A stretch of 64,000 nt of DNA. Origin: Ignavibacteriales bacterium (GTDB lineage Bacteria > Bacteroidota > Ignavibacteria > Ignavibacteriales > Ignavibacteriaceae). The notes beneath the pieces were generated by a model that saw only the letters and a program-made list of their open reading frames with translations, had not been told where the DNA came from and searched no databases. Position numbers and translations under genes: made by a program. Position 1 is the stretch's first letter. Each line of letters begins with the position of its first letter. Shown in pieces: positions 36,237 through 45,483 of this stretch. The DNA is taken from contig CP054182.1 in NCBI GenBank assembly GCA_015709675.1, forward strand, positions 558,001 through 622,000, written 5' to 3'.

Positions 36237-37652
36237 TTACCCGCGTTTGGGGCGGTAAAAATGGGATGACTGTCCGAAAAATACTTCGGCCGCTTCCATC
36301 ACCGTTTCGGACAATGTCGGATGCGGATGGATCGTCAGTTTCATATCTTCAACATTTGCACCCATTTCAATAGCCAGCGTACCTTCGGCAATCAGTTCGC
36401 CCGCACCCGGTCCGCAGATGCCAACACCAATCACACGCTGATCTTCCGAACGGACAATCAGTTTTGTAACACCGTCAAATCTGTCTAATGTGGTCGCACG
36501 TCCTGATGCCGCCCAGGGGAATTTTGCAACTTCATGCTTAATGCCCAGTTCACGCGCCTGAGTTTCAGTTAATCCAGCCCATGCAATTTCAGGATCGGTA
36601 AACACTACGGCCGGGATAGCAAGGGGAGCGAACTCAGCTTTGTGTCCGTTAATCACTTCAACCGCAACACGCGCTTCGTGTGATGCTTTGTGGGCCAGCA
36701 TCGGCTCACCGGCTATATCACCGATAGCGAATATATTAGGATCGGCTGTGCGGCACTGTTTGTCAATTTCAATCCAGCCGCGTGGTGTTACCTTTACTTT
36801 GGTGTTTTCAAGGCCAAGTCCGGCGGTAACCGGTTTTCTTCCTATTGAAACAAGTACGTGGCTATATACGGTTTCTGTTTCGGTTCCATCCTGCGCCTGA
36901 ATTTTAACAGCCAGACCGTTCTCAACTTCGCGGATACCAAGCACCTTGCTGTTGAGCATAATTTTTTCAAACTTCTTATCAAGCATCTTTGCAAGATGCG
37001 CAACCAGATCACGGTCAGCGCCGGGGAGAAGTCCGCCGGTCATTTCAACCACAGAAACCTTTGCGCCAAGCGCCTGATAGACGGAACCAAGTTCAAGCCC
37101 TATATATCCTCCGCCGACAACCAGAAGTGACTCCGGAATCTCTGGTAAATCAAGCGCTGAGGTTGAGTTCAACAAACGCTTGCTGTTAATCTCAAATGCC
37201 GGTATAGTAGCAATAACCGAACCTGTCGCAATGATGCAATTATCAAACTGCACTTCTTCAGTTCCCCCTTCTGCTTTTGCCACAGAAAGAGTATTGGAGC
37301 CGATGAACTGCGCGCGCCCCTGTATATAATTAATTTTTCTCTGCTTTGAAAGCACGCCGAGCCCTCCGGTCATTTTTCCGACCACGCTGGATTTCCAGTT
37401 CCGCAGCTTCTCAAGATTGATAACCGGCGGCTGAAACTCAACTCCCCAGTGTGCTGATTCTTTTGATTCATTAATCAGCTTTGCCACATGCAGCAGCGCT
37501 TTGGAGGGGATGCATCCCCGGTAGAGACACACTCCGCCCGGATTCTTTTCCATATCAATAAGCGTGACCTGCATTCCCAGGTCAGCAGCGTAAAATGCGG
37601 CAGCGTATCCGCCCGGACCCGCGCCAATAACCGTTAACTGTGCTTTTGTCAT
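36237..37652 (-). CDS. lpdA: Dihydrolipoyl dehydrogenase
   Basis: 471 residues. E3 flavoprotein that reoxidises dihydrolipoamide of 2-oxoacid dehydrogenases and glycine cleavage. FAD motif GAGPGGYAAAF (10-20), redox disulfide CLYRGC (Cys42, Cys47), NAD motif GGGYIGLELGSV, second FAD site FAIGDIAGEPMLAHKA and C-terminal catalytic HPHPTLSE. The redox loop is a little unusual (LYRG rather than LNVG) but the cysteines are spaced normally. No E1/E2 genes adjoin it. Confidence 0.95.
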   Translation of the reverse strand: MTKAQLTVIGAGPGGYAAAFYAADLGMQVTLIDMEKNPGGVCLYRGCIPSKALLHVAKLINESKESAHWGVEFQPPVINLEKLRNWKSSVVGKMTGGLGVLSKQRKINYIQGRAQFIGSNTLSVAKAEGGTEEVQFDNCIIATGSVIATIPAFEINSKRLLNSTSALDLPEIPESLLVVGGGYIGLELGSVYQALGAKVSVVEMTGGLLPGADRDLVAHLAKMLDKKFEKIMLNSKVLGIREVENGLAVKIQAQDGTETETVYSHVLVSIGRKPVTAGLGLENTKVKVTPRGWIEIDKQCRTADPNIFAIGDIAGEPMLAHKASHEARVAVEVINGHKAEFAPLAIPAVVFTDPEIAWAGLTETQARELGIKHEVAKFPWAASGRATTLDRFDGVTKLIVRSEDQRVIGVGICGPGAGELIAEGTLAIEMGANVEDMKLTIHPHPTLSETVMEAAEVFFGQSSHFYRPKRG

Positions 37653-37709
37653 ATATATCTTTTGCTTTGTAAATTAATCATTCTCTCTGAGTATATATAG
37701 ATGTTCCTG

Positions 37710-38987
37710 TTACCCGATAATGCTGAAGCCGGTATATTTCTGCAGCGGCTTTGGTATCACAACGGTGCCTTCGGGAGTCTGGCAGTTTTCCAGCAGCGAA
37801 ACCATCAGGCGGCTGGTGGCAAGCCCGGATCCGTTCAGCGTGTGTATATATTCCAGCTTCTTGTTTTCTTCCCTGCGGTATTTAATATTCGCTCTGCGCG
37901 CCTGGAATGCTTCAAAGTTTGAGCAGGAAGAGGCCTCAAGCCATTTCTGCTCGGCGGGTGACCATACTTCTATGTCATAACACTTGGCAGCGGAGAAACT
38001 CAGGTCTCCGGTGCAGAGCATCAGAATCCGGTAGGGGACTCTCAGCGCCTGCAGGATATCTTCGGCATCTTTTACCAGTTTTTCAAGCTCGTCATATGAT
38101 GTATCGGGATGGGCAAACTTCACCATTTCAACTTTGTTGAACTGATGCACGCGAAGGAAGCCCTTGGAGTCTTTTCCATACGAACCCGCTTCACGGCGGA
38201 AGCAGGCTGAGTATCCTGCATACTTAACTGGTAAATCTTTTTCCGCAAGAACTTCATCTCTATATATATTGGTAATCGGTACTTCGGCGGTGGGGATAGG
38301 GTAGAGCCCGTCCTTTTCGATGAAGTACATATCCTCTTCCATCTTTGGAATCTGGCCGGTGCCTTTCATGGAGTCGCGGTTCACAAGGAACGGAGGGAAA
38401 ATCTCTTCGTACCCGTGATCGTTAATGTGCATATCCAGGAAGAAGTTAATAAGCGCGCGTTCAAGCGTTGCCCCTTTTCCCTTATAAACCGGGAAACCGG
38501 AGCCGGTGACTTTCGCGCCCCGTTCAAAATCAAGGATATTCAGTTTTTTGCCAAGCTGAATATGGTCAAGCGGAGTGAATTCGTTTTCAAACTTGAATCC
38601 CTCCGGCAGCCATCTTCTCACCTCCACATTTTCCTCAGCCGACATACCAACCGGAACCGACTCATGCGGCAGGTTAGGTATATATGCCAGGATGTTGTTG
38701 ATCGCTTCTTCGATTTCGGCTACACGTTTGTCCTTGGCGGTAATCTCATCGGAGACCCCTTTCATTTCAGCCAGCAGGGCGGAGGTGTCTTCACCGGCCT
38801 TTTTCATCTGGGGGATTTTAGCCGAGGCCTGATTCTTTTTGGCTTTCAGTTCCTCCACGGCAAAGATGAGGGAGCGGCGTTCTTCGTCCAGGGTGAGGAT
38901 TTCACCGATGCGGTCCTTTTCCTTCTTTGCGGCAAGGCCTTTTCTTACAAAATCGGGGTTTTCACGTATGAGTTTAATATCGAGCAT
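37710..38987 (-). CDS. serS: Seryl-tRNA synthetase
   Basis: 425 residues from ATG 38987 (MLDIKLIRENPDFVRKGL, the canonical start); the frame continues upstream to 39023 without family similarity. Charges tRNA-Ser. An N-terminal coiled-coil arm (about 28-100) and class II motifs are present: motif 2 around RREAGSYGKDSKGFLRVHQF and motif 3 NGSGLATSRLMVSLLEN; the serine-binding ASSCSNFEAFQARR is intact. Confidence 0.97.
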   Translation of the reverse strand: MLDIKLIRENPDFVRKGLAAKKEKDRIGEILTLDEERRSLIFAVEELKAKKNQASAKIPQMKKAGEDTSALLAEMKGVSDEITAKDKRVAEIEEAINNILAYIPNLPHESVPVGMSAEENVEVRRWLPEGFKFENEFTPLDHIQLGKKLNILDFERGAKVTGSGFPVYKGKGATLERALINFFLDMHINDHGYEEIFPPFLVNRDSMKGTGQIPKMEEDMYFIEKDGLYPIPTAEVPITNIYRDEVLAEKDLPVKYAGYSACFRREAGSYGKDSKGFLRVHQFNKVEMVKFAHPDTSYDELEKLVKDAEDILQALRVPYRILMLCTGDLSFSAAKCYDIEVWSPAEQKWLEASSCSNFEAFQARRANIKYRREENKKLEYIHTLNGSGLATSRLMVSLLENCQTPEGTVVIPKPLQKYTGFSIIG

Positions 38988-39343
38988 TGGGTCTTTAAGT
39001 AAAATTGCAAAAATGAAGCCCAAATTTAACGATGAAGTATGAATTATGGATTATGAAGTATGAATTTTGGGGTATTTATAGCTTTTTGCGGCTTTACAGC
39101 TACGGAGTTGGCTTCTGGAATTTCGGTCTGTAGCCCTTTGCGTATTATCATCTTTACGCAAACCCTTCCGGGGACACTGCTCTTAAAATTCAGCGTAAAT
39201 CTGCGGAATCTGCGGGAAACCCTTTGCGCGGGGTGTTGGGGCTTTCAGGAGGGGAGCGTTCATGCGTCAGAAAAAACAACCATTAAATTTCGTTTTTCAC
39301 CTTCTCTTTCATAATTTTCCCATCATTTTTTCCGGGCTCAATT
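38988..39343. repeat. Gene-free interval with dispersed repeat units
   Basis: Contains AAGTATGAATTATGGATTATG units (39029-39066) and a GCGTAAATCTGCGGAATCTG / GGGAAACCCTTTGCGCG segment (39191-39232) of the same family as 18530-18790. No ORF with coding character and no clear promoter. Confidence 0.65.
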
Positions 39344-41359
39344 ATGACCAGACCTGAAGCGCAGCTGCTTCTAAAACAGCGTTTTGGAATACCCTCTTTT
39401 TACGACCGTCAGTGGGAAGCTGTCAGCCGTGTCCTTAAAGGTGAACGTGTCCTTCTGATCGAAAAAACCGGCTTCGGCAAATCACTCTGTTTTCAGTTTC
39501 CAGCAACGGTTTTTAGCGGAACCACAGTGATATTTTCCCCGCTTATTGCCCTGATGCGTGATCAGGTGAAAAAACTCTCTTCACTGGGCATTTCCGCGAG
39601 GTGTATCAACAGCGAACAGACAGAGGAAGAAAATACCGATATTATCCGGGAGGCAAAAGAAGGGAAAATTAAAATCCTTTACATAGCTCCGGAGCGTCAG
39701 GAAAACAGCGAGTGGATTGAAGCCGCGGTCAATATGAATCTTTCCATGGTGGTGGTTGATGAAGCACATTGTATATCCGTATGGGGACATGATTTCCGCC
39801 CCGCTTTCCGGCGTATTATCAATCTGGTTAAACTGCTGCCCCCGGGGCTTCCGGTTCTTGCGGTGACTGCTACTGCAACAAAGCGGGTTGAAAAAGATAT
39901 CGCCGAACAGATCGGCGGTAACCTGACTATCCTGCGCGGTAATCTCCTCCGGGATAACTTTAAACTGTTCGTTGTGCCTGTTTCATCCGATGACGAAAAA
40001 ATGATCTGGCTCGGCAAGAATATCGAAAAAATGCCCGGCACGGGAATTATATATACGGGTACCCGCACCGATACCGATCTTTATACCAAATGGCTTGAGC
40101 GCTGCGGAGTTTCAGTAAGAGGATATAATGCAGGACTTGATGCAGAGTCCCGCGTGGAAATTGAAAACGGGCTGATGTCAAACCGGTGGAAGTGCATTGT
40201 TTCCACTAACGCGCTCGGCATGGGTATAGACAAGCCGGATATACGGTTTATCATTCACACCCAGATGCCGCAGTCTCCGGTGCATTACTATCAGGAAATA
40301 GGAAGAGCCGGACGGGATGGTGAAACCTCATATATAATGCTCTTCCACGGCCCGGATGACCGCCGGCTGCCCGAATCATTTATAGAAAACGCCCGCCCGT
40401 CTGTTCAGAAGTACCAGAAAGTCATTCATGCACTTGAACAGGAAATGCTTACCGAAACGGATATCCTCCGCAAAGTGAATCTGAAACTCAATCAGATACG
40501 GGTGATTAAAGCTGACCTGATTGATCAGGGAATTATCCGTGAAGTGCAGTTCGGCAAGCAGAAAATGTATGAGTTGACTGGAAAATCAACCAAAATAGAC
40601 ACCACGTCCTTTGATGAACTCCGTAAAACCAAAATGCAGGATCTTGACCAGATGACCGCATATATACAAACCGGGGAAAGCCGCATGAAATTCCTGTGTG
40701 ACTATCTGGGGGACAGCTATGATCACAACTACACTAATTGCGACAACACCGGAGAAAGGAAAGTACGTGTGCAGGTTACTCCTGAGTGGACTGAAAAACT
40801 TGCTGATTTCAAACTGAATTGCTTTCCGGTAATTGAAATCGAATTAAAAACCTCTAATCTGGTAAGCGGAGTTGCTGCTTCATTTTACGGCTTTTCTCAG
40901 GTTGGTAGTGTTCTCCACCGCTGCAAATATGAGCAGGGGGGAGAGTTCCCTGATTTTCTTGTGGAGATGTTCACCCGTGCGGTTAAGCAGCAGTTTGCCG
41001 GTACCCGTTTTGATCTTATTCTTTATGTTCCCCCGTCTAATCATGGTGATCTGGTGAAATCTTTTGCTGTGAGGGCTGGTTCAGCACTCCGGATTCCTGT
41101 TTATCATGAACTGGTTAAAACCCGCGTCACACAGCAGCAGAAAATCTTTGAAAGCGCAAAACTGAAGTCTGAAAATGTAAAAGATGCCTTTACTCTCATA
41201 GCGCCCGGACTGGTAAAAGGAAAGAAAATCCTGCTGATAGATGATATATACGACAGCGGCGCTACCGTAAAGGAGATCGGAAAAATGCTTACCCTGCAGG
41301 GGGCTGAACTTATTGCCCCGGCGGTTATTGCCAAAACGGTCGGGGGAGATACCCTCTAA
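39344..41359 (+). CDS. RecQ-family helicase fused to a C-terminal phosphoribosyltransferase domain
   Basis: 671 residues. Residues ~1-350 are an SF2 RecQ helicase: Walker A KTGFGKS (41-47; GF replaces the usual GG), DEAH (139-142) in VVVDEAHCISVWGHDFRP, TATAT and motif VI QEIGRAGRDG (317-326). The RecQ zinc region is degenerate (only CDYLG and NCDN remain of four cysteines), and no HRDC domain is seen. Residues ~510-671 resemble a ComF/type I phosphoribosyltransferase, with the PRPP loop ILLIDDIYDSGAT (about 629-641). A DprA-like gene starts 40 bp later. Fusion plus neighbour suggest a DNA-conflict or defence role rather than routine repair (inference). Start ATG 39344 lacks a strong ribosome-binding site. 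Confidence 0.85.
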   Translation: MTRPEAQLLLKQRFGIPSFYDRQWEAVSRVLKGERVLLIEKTGFGKSLCFQFPATVFSGTTVIFSPLIALMRDQVKKLSSLGISARCINSEQTEEENTDIIREAKEGKIKILYIAPERQENSEWIEAAVNMNLSMVVVDEAHCISVWGHDFRPAFRRIINLVKLLPPGLPVLAVTATATKRVEKDIAEQIGGNLTILRGNLLRDNFKLFVVPVSSDDEKMIWLGKNIEKMPGTGIIYTGTRTDTDLYTKWLERCGVSVRGYNAGLDAESRVEIENGLMSNRWKCIVSTNALGMGIDKPDIRFIIHTQMPQSPVHYYQEIGRAGRDGETSYIMLFHGPDDRRLPESFIENARPSVQKYQKVIHALEQEMLTETDILRKVNLKLNQIRVIKADLIDQGIIREVQFGKQKMYELTGKSTKIDTTSFDELRKTKMQDLDQMTAYIQTGESRMKFLCDYLGDSYDHNYTNCDNTGERKVRVQVTPEWTEKLADFKLNCFPVIEIELKTSNLVSGVAASFYGFSQVGSVLHRCKYEQGGEFPDFLVEMFTRAVKQQFAGTRFDLILYVPPSNHGDLVKSFAVRAGSALRIPVYHELVKTRVTQQQKIFESAKLKSENVKDAFTLIAPGLVKGKKILLIDDIYDSGATVKEIGKMLTLQGAELIAPAVIAKTVGGDTL

Positions 41360-41399
41360 TTCACTATATTGCTCCCAATAATTTTTAATACCTGAACCG

Positions 41400-42323
41400 A
41401 TGAAAGAAGCTCCTTACTGGATAGCCATTGCACACCTCCCCAGGTGGGGTTATCTTAAAACAAACTCGCTGATCGTGCAATTCCATCATGAAAAAAAGAT
41501 CGGGATTGAGGAGTTCTTTGCGCTCTCCCCGGAGGAATGGCGCGCTGATTTTGGTCTGGATGAAAAACAAATCCTCGATCTCCGACAGGCAAAGGAGGAG
41601 CTTCCCGCTAATGCATTTCTTGCCGAAGCGTTTTTCAGCCAGGGTTATGAAATCATACCCATCACTTCGCCGGAATACTCAAAAACACTGAAGGCCAATC
41701 TTAAACTCAACCATGCACCGGCGGTGTTATATATAAAGGGAAATAAACAGATCTTCAGTGAAAAGTCCATTGCTGTTGTTGGCTCCCGTGATGCATCAGA
41801 AAAGGCACTGCAGTTTACTGATAACATCGCAAAAATTGCCGCCAAAGAATTCAGGGTAGTGGTCAGCGGATTTGCAAAAGGAGTGGATAAACAGGCGCTT
41901 GACTCATCAATCCTTCACAAGGGACAAAGCATTATCGTTCTGCCACAGGGCATTATGACCTTTGCATCCGGATTTAAGCAGTACTATAAACAGATTATTG
42001 ACGGTGATGTGCTGGTTGTGAGCACGTTCTTTCCCAAGGCCCCATGGCGTTCTGAACTGGCTATGGCACGCAATCCTATTATATACGGTTTTGCGGAGGA
42101 GATATATGTTGCTGAGTCGGCTGCCAAAGGGGGAACCTGGTCAGGAGTTACAGACGGATTACGCAAAGGCAGAGTTGTCTACGTCCGCCAGCCCGAAGCC
42201 GGTGAAACAAACGCCAACCATCTCCTTATCGAAAAAGGAGCAATACCTGTTTCCTTTGACGGTGTGCCCATGAAACCTCTTCCCCAAAAAGATACCGGTC
42301 CGGTTCAGGAGAAGATGTTTTAG
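41400..42323 (+). CDS. DprA/Smf-like Rossmann-fold protein
   Basis: 307 residues. A short N-terminal helical domain (about 30-85) precedes a DprA-type Rossmann domain: IAVVGSRDAS (124-133), VVSGFAKGVDKQALDSS (154-170), IIVLPQGI, ELAMARNPIIYGFAEEIYVAES and the Lys-Gly-Gly-Thr turn in AAKGGTWSGV. It lacks a clear C-terminal winged helix. Canonical DprA loads RecA on incoming single-stranded DNA; this divergent, partnered form is more likely a component of a two-gene system with the preceding helicase-PRTase. Not named dprA for that reason. Confidence 0.85.
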   Translation: MKEAPYWIAIAHLPRWGYLKTNSLIVQFHHEKKIGIEEFFALSPEEWRADFGLDEKQILDLRQAKEELPANAFLAEAFFSQGYEIIPITSPEYSKTLKANLKLNHAPAVLYIKGNKQIFSEKSIAVVGSRDASEKALQFTDNIAKIAAKEFRVVVSGFAKGVDKQALDSSILHKGQSIIVLPQGIMTFASGFKQYYKQIIDGDVLVVSTFFPKAPWRSELAMARNPIIYGFAEEIYVAESAAKGGTWSGVTDGLRKGRVVYVRQPEAGETNANHLLIEKGAIPVSFDGVPMKPLPQKDTGPVQEKMF

Positions 42324-42504
42324 AAAATATCCCTTCCGCCCCTTAATTCTTTGCTTGTTCCCCTTTACATCTTAACCCTTTTACGCGGAATCACCCCGTA
42401 ACAGAGAATTACTCTGCGGACTTTGCGCGAACCTTTGCTTACTTTGCGTTAAATCTTTCCCCTGCTCTGAATTTTCCCGGATACTGACATTTCAGCCATT
42501 GTGA

Positions 42505-42530
42505 CAGGTTATAACAGGTCACGACCTGTC
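42505..42530. repeat. Inverted repeat ACAGGTC-AC-GACCTGT at the end of the epimerase gene
   Basis: Seven-base arms at 42514-42529, preceded by a partial GACAGGT. It lies directly 3' of the epimerase stop (42532) in the convergent gap with the DprA-like gene. A longer relative is at 62963-62982. Confidence 0.55.
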
Positions 42531-42531
42531 A

Positions 42532-43446
42532 TTACTTGTTCAACAGATTCCGCAGCGCCCCGTCTATTTCCGGATAACGGAATTTATATCCTGCATTCAA
42601 TATTGCTTTCGGTATCACTTTCTGGCTGGCAAGGGCCACGGCTGCTCCTTCGCCAAGTATAACCCGCAGGACAAATCCCGGTACGGGAAACAGCGAAGGC
42701 CTTCTCATTACCCTGCCAAGTGCAGAGGCAAACTCCTTCATCCGCAGCGGCTGAGGAGCGGCACCGTTATATGGACCGCGCATTCCGGGATGATCAATTG
42801 CGTATATAAACATTGCGGCAATATCCTCAGCGTGAATCCACGGGAACCACTGCCTGCCTGTGCCAAGCGGTCCCCCCACAAAAAGCTGAAACGGCAGCAG
42901 CAGTTTTTTCAGGGCTCCGTCTTCGGTGGAAAGCACTACACCAGTTCTTATCTGTACTGACCGCACTCCGGCCTCCTCTGACCGGGCAGCTTCCTTCTCC
43001 CATTGAACACATACATCTGCAAGAAAACTATCAGCCGGCTTCACATCTTCGGTCAGTTCCCTCTCACCCGGATCACCGTAATAACCCACCGCTGAGGAGC
43101 AGACAAACACTTCCGGTTTTTTCTTCAGATTTTTCATGGCTTCAACCAGCGCGCGGGTAGAGCCGATGCGGCTGTCATAAATTTCCTGTTTGTAAGCCTC
43201 ATTCCACTTTTTACCGGCAACATTAGCTCCGGCAAGATGAATAACTGCATCCATCCCTTCCAGATCGGCTGTGTAGTCGGCATCATTACCCCGCCACTTC
43301 AGATAGCCCGCCGCGCCTGGAATCTTCTTTTTAGCTGATTCCGGATTCCGCGAAAAAAGATACACCTGATCCCCGCGCTGGCTGAACATCGTAAAAAGGA
43401 TATTCCCGATGAGACCGGTTCCGCCTGTTATAACTATCTTTTTCAT
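42532..43446 (-). CDS. TIGR01777-type NAD-dependent epimerase/dehydratase (YfcH-like)
   Basis: 304 residues. Extended SDR with NAD motif TGGTGLIG (7-14), VIHLAGANVAGKKW, SSAVGYYGDPGERELTE, and the C-terminal DUF1731 segment (LRMKEFASALGRVMRRPSLFPVPGFVLR). Members are usually linked to envelope or division roles but the reaction is not known. Divergent from the next gene with a 67-bp gap. Confidence 0.9.
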   Translation of the reverse strand: MKKIVITGGTGLIGNILFTMFSQRGDQVYLFSRNPESAKKKIPGAAGYLKWRGNDADYTADLEGMDAVIHLAGANVAGKKWNEAYKQEIYDSRIGSTRALVEAMKNLKKKPEVFVCSSAVGYYGDPGERELTEDVKPADSFLADVCVQWEKEAARSEEAGVRSVQIRTGVVLSTEDGALKKLLLPFQLFVGGPLGTGRQWFPWIHAEDIAAMFIYAIDHPGMRGPYNGAAPQPLRMKEFASALGRVMRRPSLFPVPGFVLRVILGEGAAVALASQKVIPKAILNAGYKFRYPEIDGALRNLLNK

Positions 43447-43513
43447 TTTCTTTTATCCGTTTTCCTGACAATACTTTAATTTGCACACTTAACTTAAATC
43501 ATACTCCGGTAAT

Positions 43514-44644
43514 TTGGAAAAAACTTCTCGCCTTGCTTTCATAGACCTTCACCGCGGACTGGTGCTTCTGCTGATGATTGAGGTCCATGTGTTTAACGCG
43601 TTCCTGCTGCAGTCCTACCGTCCATCCGGATGGTTCATGATTCTGAACTTCATCAACGGACTGGTTGCGCCGTCTTTCCTGTTTATTTCCGGCTTTGCAT
43701 TTATCCTTGCAAGCCAAAAAAAGATAAAAGAGTTCCGCACCTTCGGATGGCAGTTTTACCGGCAGGTCGGGCGAATACTGCTTATCCTGCTGGCCGGCTA
43801 CAGTCTTCATCTGCCGTATTTCAACCTGAGCAAGACGCTGCAAAAATCAACCCCGGAGCAGTGGCGTCATTTGTTTGCCATAGACGTTCTGCAGTGTATT
43901 GCCGTTTCTCTGCTTCTGCTCTTTTTGCTCCGGCTGGTGATAACCAATGACCGAGTATTTAAGTATATAACGGCATTCTTCACCCTGGCATTTATCCTTC
44001 CCGCGCCTCAGATCTGGGTGACGGATTTCAGCGGCATGCTTCATCCCGCGCTTGCCGCGTATATGAACAAAATGGGGGGTTCGTTGTTTCCTCTCTTCCC
44101 CTGGTCAGGGTTTCTTTTTCTCGGAGCGTTTCTTTCCATCATCTTCAGTGAATTCAGGCAGAAAGGCGAAGAGGCAAAATACTTCGGCGCGATGTTATAT
44201 ACCGGAATTATTTTTGTGCTTGCCGGTTCGCTGCTGTATATAGAAGAGTCTCCCCTGCATATGGCAATGATGAAGCCGGAGATCACCTTCTTCTTTCTGC
44301 GGGCAGGATATATATTCCTGATTTTCTACGCGTGCTGGCTTTTTGCTAAACAGGGGGAGAGGCCGGCTGTCAGGATTCTTTCCGGATTCGGAAAAGAATC
44401 ACTGCTGGTTTACTGGCTGCATCTGCAGGTTATCTACCGGAAGATTGGCGGGGAGAGTCTGAACGGCAGTTTTAAATATACTCTGAACGTCATGGAATCC
44501 ATAGCCGCAACCATACTTCTTGCGGCACTCATGTGGGGTGCTGCTTACGGCTGGTCTGCACTCAAGCAGAACTATCCAAAGGCGTTTCAGTACGGAACCC
44601 CGGCTGCAGTCGCGGCTCTAATCATTTTTTATATATCAACGTAA
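43514..44644 (+). CDS. DUF1624/heparan-alpha-glucosaminide N-acetyltransferase-like membrane protein
   Basis: 376 residues with about ten hydrophobic helices. The N-terminus RLAFIDLHRGLVLLLMIEVH carries the D-x-x-R-G pattern of DUF1624/acyltransferase-3-like enzymes, with His in helix 1 as the probable catalytic residue, and FISGFAFILASQKK follows. Such proteins transfer acyl groups across the membrane, perhaps to surface polysaccharides; substrate unknown. The start is TTG 43514, since no ATG precedes the conserved segment. Confidence 0.75.
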   Translation: MEKTSRLAFIDLHRGLVLLLMIEVHVFNAFLLQSYRPSGWFMILNFINGLVAPSFLFISGFAFILASQKKIKEFRTFGWQFYRQVGRILLILLAGYSLHLPYFNLSKTLQKSTPEQWRHLFAIDVLQCIAVSLLLLFLLRLVITNDRVFKYITAFFTLAFILPAPQIWVTDFSGMLHPALAAYMNKMGGSLFPLFPWSGFLFLGAFLSIIFSEFRQKGEEAKYFGAMLYTGIIFVLAGSLLYIEESPLHMAMMKPEITFFFLRAGYIFLIFYACWLFAKQGERPAVRILSGFGKESLLVYWLHLQVIYRKIGGESLNGSFKYTLNVMESIAATILLAALMWGAAYGWSALKQNYPKAFQYGTPAAVAALIIFYIST

Positions 44645-44664
44645 CATAACCACGTACAATTATC

Positions 44665-45483
44665 ATGAACAATACCGTTTTAATCACCGGCGGAGCAATG
44701 GGCATAGGCCTGGCAACCGCTAAACGATTTCTCAAAAAAGGGGATACTGTTATCCTGTGGGATATCAACAGTACCGCACTCGAAAAAGCCGCCTCTGAAC
44801 TTGCTCCCCTTGGCAAAATCTACTCATTTTCCTGTGATGTTACAAAAAAGGATGAAGTCTATGAAACCGCACGCAAAACCCTGGAAGCCGCGGGCCGTGT
44901 GGATATTCTGGTGAATAACGCCGGATGGGTAATCGGCGGAGATTTCCTTGAACGGAGCGATGAGGAGTGGGAGAAAACCATTGCAATTAATTTTACATCG
45001 CTGATATATACAACGCGCGCTTTTCTGCCAGGTATGTATGAGCGCAACCGCGGTCATGTGGTTAATATCTCATCAGCTTCAAGTACGCTAGGTGTTGCCG
45101 GACTTGCGGTGTATGCCGGTACCAAATGGGCGGTGCACGGCTTTACCGAATCCCTCCGTTTTGAAGCTTACAATGCAGGCAAGACCGGTGTTAAGTTTTC
45201 GACCGTTCACCCGAGCTATATTGCAACCGGACTTTTTGAAGGAGCCGAACTCGGTTTCCCCGCTAAATATATAGCGCCACTGATTAAAAGCCACGATGTT
45301 ATAGCAAAAGCGATTGTTGAAGATGCTGTGGGCAAAGGAAGGTATTCCCCCAAGCGTCCCATAACCGTGCATCTGAATCCCCGCCTGCGGGCACTGCTGC
45401 CGGATTCATGGTTTCAGCGGCTGATTATTCTGCTGGGCATTCATAACAGCATGAAATCATGGAAAGGAAGAAACAGGAACTGA
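44665..45483 (+). CDS. Short-chain dehydrogenase/reductase
   Basis: 272 residues. Classical SDR: cofactor motif TGGAMGIG (8-15), NNAG (84-87), catalytic Ser near 139, Tyr150 and Lys154 in YAGTK. The acidic residue in LWDINS (Asp33) favours NAD over NADP. The C-terminal extension (LRALLPDSWFQRLIILLGIH) may touch the membrane. Substrate unknown. The end overlaps trpF by 25 bp, so the two are translationally linked. Confidence 0.88.
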   Translation: MNNTVLITGGAMGIGLATAKRFLKKGDTVILWDINSTALEKAASELAPLGKIYSFSCDVTKKDEVYETARKTLEAAGRVDILVNNAGWVIGGDFLERSDEEWEKTIAINFTSLIYTTRAFLPGMYERNRGHVVNISSASSTLGVAGLAVYAGTKWAVHGFTESLRFEAYNAGKTGVKFSTVHPSYIATGLFEGAELGFPAKYIAPLIKSHDVIAKAIVEDAVGKGRYSPKRPITVHLNPRLRALLPDSWFQRLIILLGIHNSMKSWKGRNRN

